A stretch of 33,098 bases of DNA from Streptomyces sp. H27-H5 (GTDB lineage Bacteria > Actinomycetota > Actinomycetes > Streptomycetales > Streptomycetaceae), in the NCBI RefSeq assembly GCF_026627505.1, contig NZ_JAPNLK010000024.1, forward strand, positions 63,526 through 96,623, written 5' to 3'. Both the position numbers and the translations under genes were made by a program. Shown here piece by piece: positions 33,037-33,098 of the stretch. Each line of letters opens with the position of its first letter. Positions within the stretch are counted from its first letter, which is position 1. The notes under the pieces were generated by a model. That model did not search any database. It saw nothing but the letters and a program-made list of their open reading frames with translations, and was not told the origin of the DNA.

Positions 33037-33098
33037 ATTTGTTTCGTCGACGTGTCCCGGTCTGTGCCGGAACGCCGCCGCGGGGCGGGGGTGGGGGC

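Noticed and set aside
1..33098. CRISPR arrays, tRNA or rRNA genes, insertion sequences, prophage genes, attachment sites
   Set aside because: None found by reading: no regular spacer arrays, no cloverleaf-type sequence, no transposase or integrase motif.

Overview
This window is chromosomal DNA of a Streptomyces or a close relative. The overall GC is very high, with third codon positions almost always G or C. Start codons are often GTG, and several genes seem to begin directly after a -10 element with no leader. The gene content (lipB-lipA, glnII with a GlnR box, SpoIIE-type phosphatase, secreted amylolytic enzymes) also fits. I see no tRNA, rRNA, CRISPR array, insertion sequence or prophage. 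The region reads as core or near-core chromosome, with dense genes and convergent pairs closed by GC-rich hairpins.

Left part (1-5,150): a leftward run made of a small zinc-ribbon protein, lipB, lipA, a 65-residue protein and a two-helix DUF4191-type membrane protein. LipB and LipA together make protein-bound lipoate. A regulator with an N-terminal helix-turn-helix and a helical-repeat C-terminus faces the other way.

Next part (5,246-12,870): an FAD oxidoreductase preceded by four helically phased heptamers, a TIGR01777-type nucleotide-sugar-epimerase-like protein, a VIT1/CCC1 family transporter, a membrane-anchored PP2C/SpoIIE-type phosphatase, a small basic orphan protein and an ArsC/Spx-like thioredoxin-fold protein. 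Then come an alpha/beta hydrolase divergent from a MarR regulator, with a 35-bp palindrome between them, and a Gfo/Idh/MocA oxidoreductase.

Middle part (12,868-18,600): glutamine synthetase II under a recognisable GlnR operator, a zinc-cluster protein of unknown function, an orphan winged-helix regulator that lacks a receiver domain and has a long leader with a possible 42-codon upstream ORF, and a Met/His-rich membrane pair (PepSY-TM protein plus small membrane protein) that looks metal-related.

Right-centre (18,663-25,661): a rhomboid-like intramembrane protease candidate, a PTP-type phosphatase and an unusual protein that joins an ECF-sigma-like cytoplasmic part to one membrane helix and a large outside domain. 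These are followed by a translationally coupled diiron-protein/reductase pair, a TetR regulator and a GNAT acetyltransferase. The rhomboid and tethered sigma-like genes are the best candidate for an undescribed signalling system, although this is inference.

Right end (25,766-33,098): a starch-degradation locus with a secreted alpha-amylase (GH13 plus CBM20) followed by a 1,784-residue secreted alpha-amylase/pullulanase fusion. Both lie behind one promoter whose -35 box sits in a large concentric palindrome of the kind bound by the MalR/Reg1 maltose repressor.
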